Origin: Bacillus sp. FJAT-27264
GTDB lineage: Bacteria; Bacillota; Bacilli; Paenibacillales; Paenibacillaceae
Direction: 5' to 3'
Assembly (NCBI RefSeq): GCF_001682855.1
Contig: NZ_MAQW01000001.1
Span: 1,482,159 to 1,546,158 of the forward strand
DNA length: 64,000 nt
In this document: positions 62,178 to 64,000 of the stretch, in pieces
Layout: each line of letters starts with the position of its first letter
Numbering within the stretch: position 1 is the stretch's first letter
Notes under the pieces: generated by a model
The model's input: only the letters and a program-made list of their open reading frames with translations
Told to the model about the DNA's origin: nothing
Database searches by the model: none
Position numbers and translations under genes: made by a program

Positions 62178-63806
62178 TCATTCCTCAGCCATCCCCAGCT
62201 GTCTTCTAAACTCCTTCGGTGTGCAGCCTACCTGCTTCTTGAACAGCTTCGAGAAATGCACCGGGTCCTTATATCCAACCTGATAGGAAATCTGATAGAT
62301 TTTAAATTTCACATCGTACAGCATTTCCTTCGCTTTTTTGACACGAATCTCCGTCAGATATTCGAGAAATGTCTTATGCAGTTCCTTTTTAAAAAGCTTG
62401 CTAAGCCACACCGGTGTTACATGAACAGCAGAAGCAACGCTCTGCAGTGTGAGGCTTTCGGCATAATCACGATGTAATATTTTCTCCGCCTCGCTGACGA
62501 TCTGGCTTGGCGTCTCCGAGAGCTTGCGGAAATCAGCAGCAATCTCATGCAAGAACGCTTCAGTCTGCACACGCAGGGCTTGTAGCGTATCGTACTGCTC
62601 CAGCAGCTCCCAGACCGCAATCGGATTACTCCTCCAGTTCTTAAGAACCGTCCCCTCCGCCCCTCTGCGGAACACTTCGAACAGCCACTCAAAAATTTTC
62701 TGCTGAATATCCCTCAGCTGGGTAAGCTGCCAGGAATGAACCATCTCGATGAAGCTGTCCATCGCCCTTGAAATATCGGCATCCGTTCCGTAGCGGACCA
62801 GATCAAGCATTTCTTCTGGCTCCTGAAGCGACAGGTCCTCATTTTCACCATCATAAAAAAGCCCCTGCTCTGTAAACAGCCGATTGCCGCCATAGACCGC
62901 CTTCTGCTCCATTACACTCAATGCCTCAGTGTACATGTGATAAAGATTCCGGGTGTTACCCGGCTTGGTCAGCATCCCCGCACTGGCTGTGATTTTGACA
63001 AATTCATTGATTCTCTGGATCAACAGTTGTGCCATCCCTTGGGCAAATTCCGTCTGCTCCAGCTGCGAACTGCCGAGCACGACGATCCAGCGGTTGTGGT
63101 TATCCTTATAAAGAGCGGACGGATGCGGATATTCCTCCTCCAGCGTCTGATGAACGACATTTCCGATCCCGAACAAGATCAGTTCCTTCTCATGCGGATT
63201 CCGGTTCTCAATCGCCTTGAGATTATCGGCCTCGATGACTATCAAGAACATGGGCTCACTCAGCATCCATTCCAGCTCCAGCGTCTGCAGGCGGTGACAT
63301 CTGCGCATCTCCAGATTGGGATCATAGACATGCTCGATCATTTCCTTCAGCAGCTCCTCCCGCATTTTAGGAATGGCGAAGACGGCCTGGTTGCGCAGCA
63401 TCTGACGGTTACGTTGATCCATCCTTCTGCGGTTGATCGTCTCCACTGATTTATCCACCATTTTTCCCAGTTCATCCAGGTTGATCGGCTTCAAGATGTA
63501 ATCGCATACACCTGACTGCATAGCTTGCTTTACCAGTTCAAAATCATCATATCCGCTCACAATAATCTTCTCGGGTTTATAATCCTCCACAGGGGACAGA
63601 GCGCTCAGGAACTCCAAGCCCGACATGCGGTTCATTTTGATATCCGTAATGATCAGATCCGGTCTGGCCTCAAGCGCCGTGTGCAAGGCAATATCCCCGT
63701 CCTCCGCCACCAGAATCTCCGTAATATTGTAATCCTCCCAAAGAAAGCGGTTACGCAAACCTTCACGAATCTCATATTCATCATCCACTATAAGTACGCT
63801 AAGCAT
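62178..63806 (-). CDS. YesN-type response regulator with AraC DNA-binding domain
   Basis: This is a 542-residue transcription factor. The receiver domain (about 1-120) has LIVDDEYEIREG, the phospho-acceptor Asp in LIITDIKMNRMSG (near 55), and the conserved Lys in DYILKPINLDELG (near 105). A long middle region follows, and then two helix-turn-helix motifs of AraC type at about 437-537 (SLTLQSVASAVHVTPVWLSKLFKK and VGYKDPVHFSKLFKKQVGCTPKEF in part). The ATG follows GGGAAGGTG. It should be the partner of the YesM-type kinase at 57406-59214 and regulate the sugar transporter, lyase and mannosidase genes. Confidence 0.93.
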   Translation of the reverse strand: MLSVLIVDDEYEIREGLRNRFLWEDYNITEILVAEDGDIALHTALEARPDLIITDIKMNRMSGLEFLSALSPVEDYKPEKIIVSGYDDFELVKQAMQSGVCDYILKPINLDELGKMVDKSVETINRRRMDQRNRQMLRNQAVFAIPKMREELLKEMIEHVYDPNLEMRRCHRLQTLELEWMLSEPMFLIVIEADNLKAIENRNPHEKELILFGIGNVVHQTLEEEYPHPSALYKDNHNRWIVVLGSSQLEQTEFAQGMAQLLIQRINEFVKITASAGMLTKPGNTRNLYHMYTEALSVMEQKAVYGGNRLFTEQGLFYDGENEDLSLQEPEEMLDLVRYGTDADISRAMDSFIEMVHSWQLTQLRDIQQKIFEWLFEVFRRGAEGTVLKNWRSNPIAVWELLEQYDTLQALRVQTEAFLHEIAADFRKLSETPSQIVSEAEKILHRDYAESLTLQSVASAVHVTPVWLSKLFKKELHKTFLEYLTEIRVKKAKEMLYDVKFKIYQISYQVGYKDPVHFSKLFKKQVGCTPKEFRRQLGMAEE

Positions 63807-63960
63807 CTGTTCACCTTCCCGATTCGCTTTTTTATACCTCTGTTTCCTGTGGCAACATTATGCTTTAGTTTCATACTACCTGACAGCGGTTTGGAATGCA
63901 CGGGGGTAATCCTGAACTTTTATGGGTGGATATTAAATTGCACAGATTATCTCTTGCAAA

Positions 63961-63998
63961 AAAATAAAACGGCATCGTCTTGAGAGACTTCAGCCGTT
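63961..63998 (-). terminator. Terminator of a minus-strand gene beyond the window
   Basis: An interrupted stem AACGGC.TCGTCT / AGACTTC..GCCGTT (outer arms 63968-63973 and 63993-63998) is followed on the minus strand by a U-rich tract. It implies a minus-strand gene ending just after position 64000. Confidence 0.7.
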
Positions 63999-64000
63999 CA

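Overview
The window looks like a chromosome segment of a Paenibacillus-type, spore-forming Gram-positive bacterium. The evidence is the B. subtilis-like housekeeping order (dtd, relA, apt, recJ, secD/secF, comN, spoVB, yrbG-like, yrzE-like, yajC, tgt, queA, ruvB, ruvA, ruvC, bofC), strong AGGAGG ribosome binding sites, sporulation genes, S-layer-homology proteins, separate secD and secF, FabV, and LplB/LplC- and YesM/YesN-type sugar uptake systems. I had no database, so the genus rests on synteny and family memory.

Bases 1-27400 are the conserved core. An unknown 144-residue protein is followed by the stringent-response and D-Tyr-tRNA editing pair relA-dtd. Then come a uracil permease (uraA) between relA and apt, recJ, an atypical CDF protein with degenerate metal ligands, the protein-export genes secD-secF, comN and the flippase-like spoVB. 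Next are two small membrane-protein genes, a PAP2 phosphatase, and a long minus-strand run: yajC, tgt, queA, a SpoIID/LytB protein, ruvB, ruvA, ruvC, bofC. The core ends with fabV, an Rrf2 regulator and a YebC-family gene. Promoters with good -35/-10 boxes and many factor-independent terminators can be read directly.

Bases 27400-36800 hold a hexuronate and hemicellulose locus, all on the minus strand: a ManD-like enolase-superfamily dehydratase, an extended SDR, a secreted CBM6/GH99-71-like protein, a GH43 enzyme, a GntR/FCD regulator, uxuA and uxaC. A 20-bp palindrome over the -10 box of uxuA is the likely GntR operator. A foldback repeat of about 254 bp abuts uxaC, and one of its inverted ends supplies the uxaC stop codon.

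Bases 36900-43500 carry selO, an ECF sigma/anti-sigma pair, two cupredoxin proteins and a divergent AraC regulator. One cupredoxin protein fuses an SLH-like N-terminus, two repeats with Yx[FWY]xxD motifs and a copper-binding domain. An ECF-type promoter precedes it. Together these could form an ECF-controlled surface copper/electron-transfer module, and this is my best candidate for an undescribed system.

Bases 43500-64000 form a second glycan locus: a GH3 enzyme with a PA14 insert, a short AT-rich patch with a 54-residue gene, a 2012-residue SLH-anchored protein with two pectate-lyase-like beta-helices, a CUT1 ABC transporter, a YesM/YesN-type two-component system, and a GH38 alpha-mannosidase gene lying in inverted orientation between the two signalling genes. 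No tRNA, rRNA, CRISPR array, phage gene or intact insertion sequence was seen.
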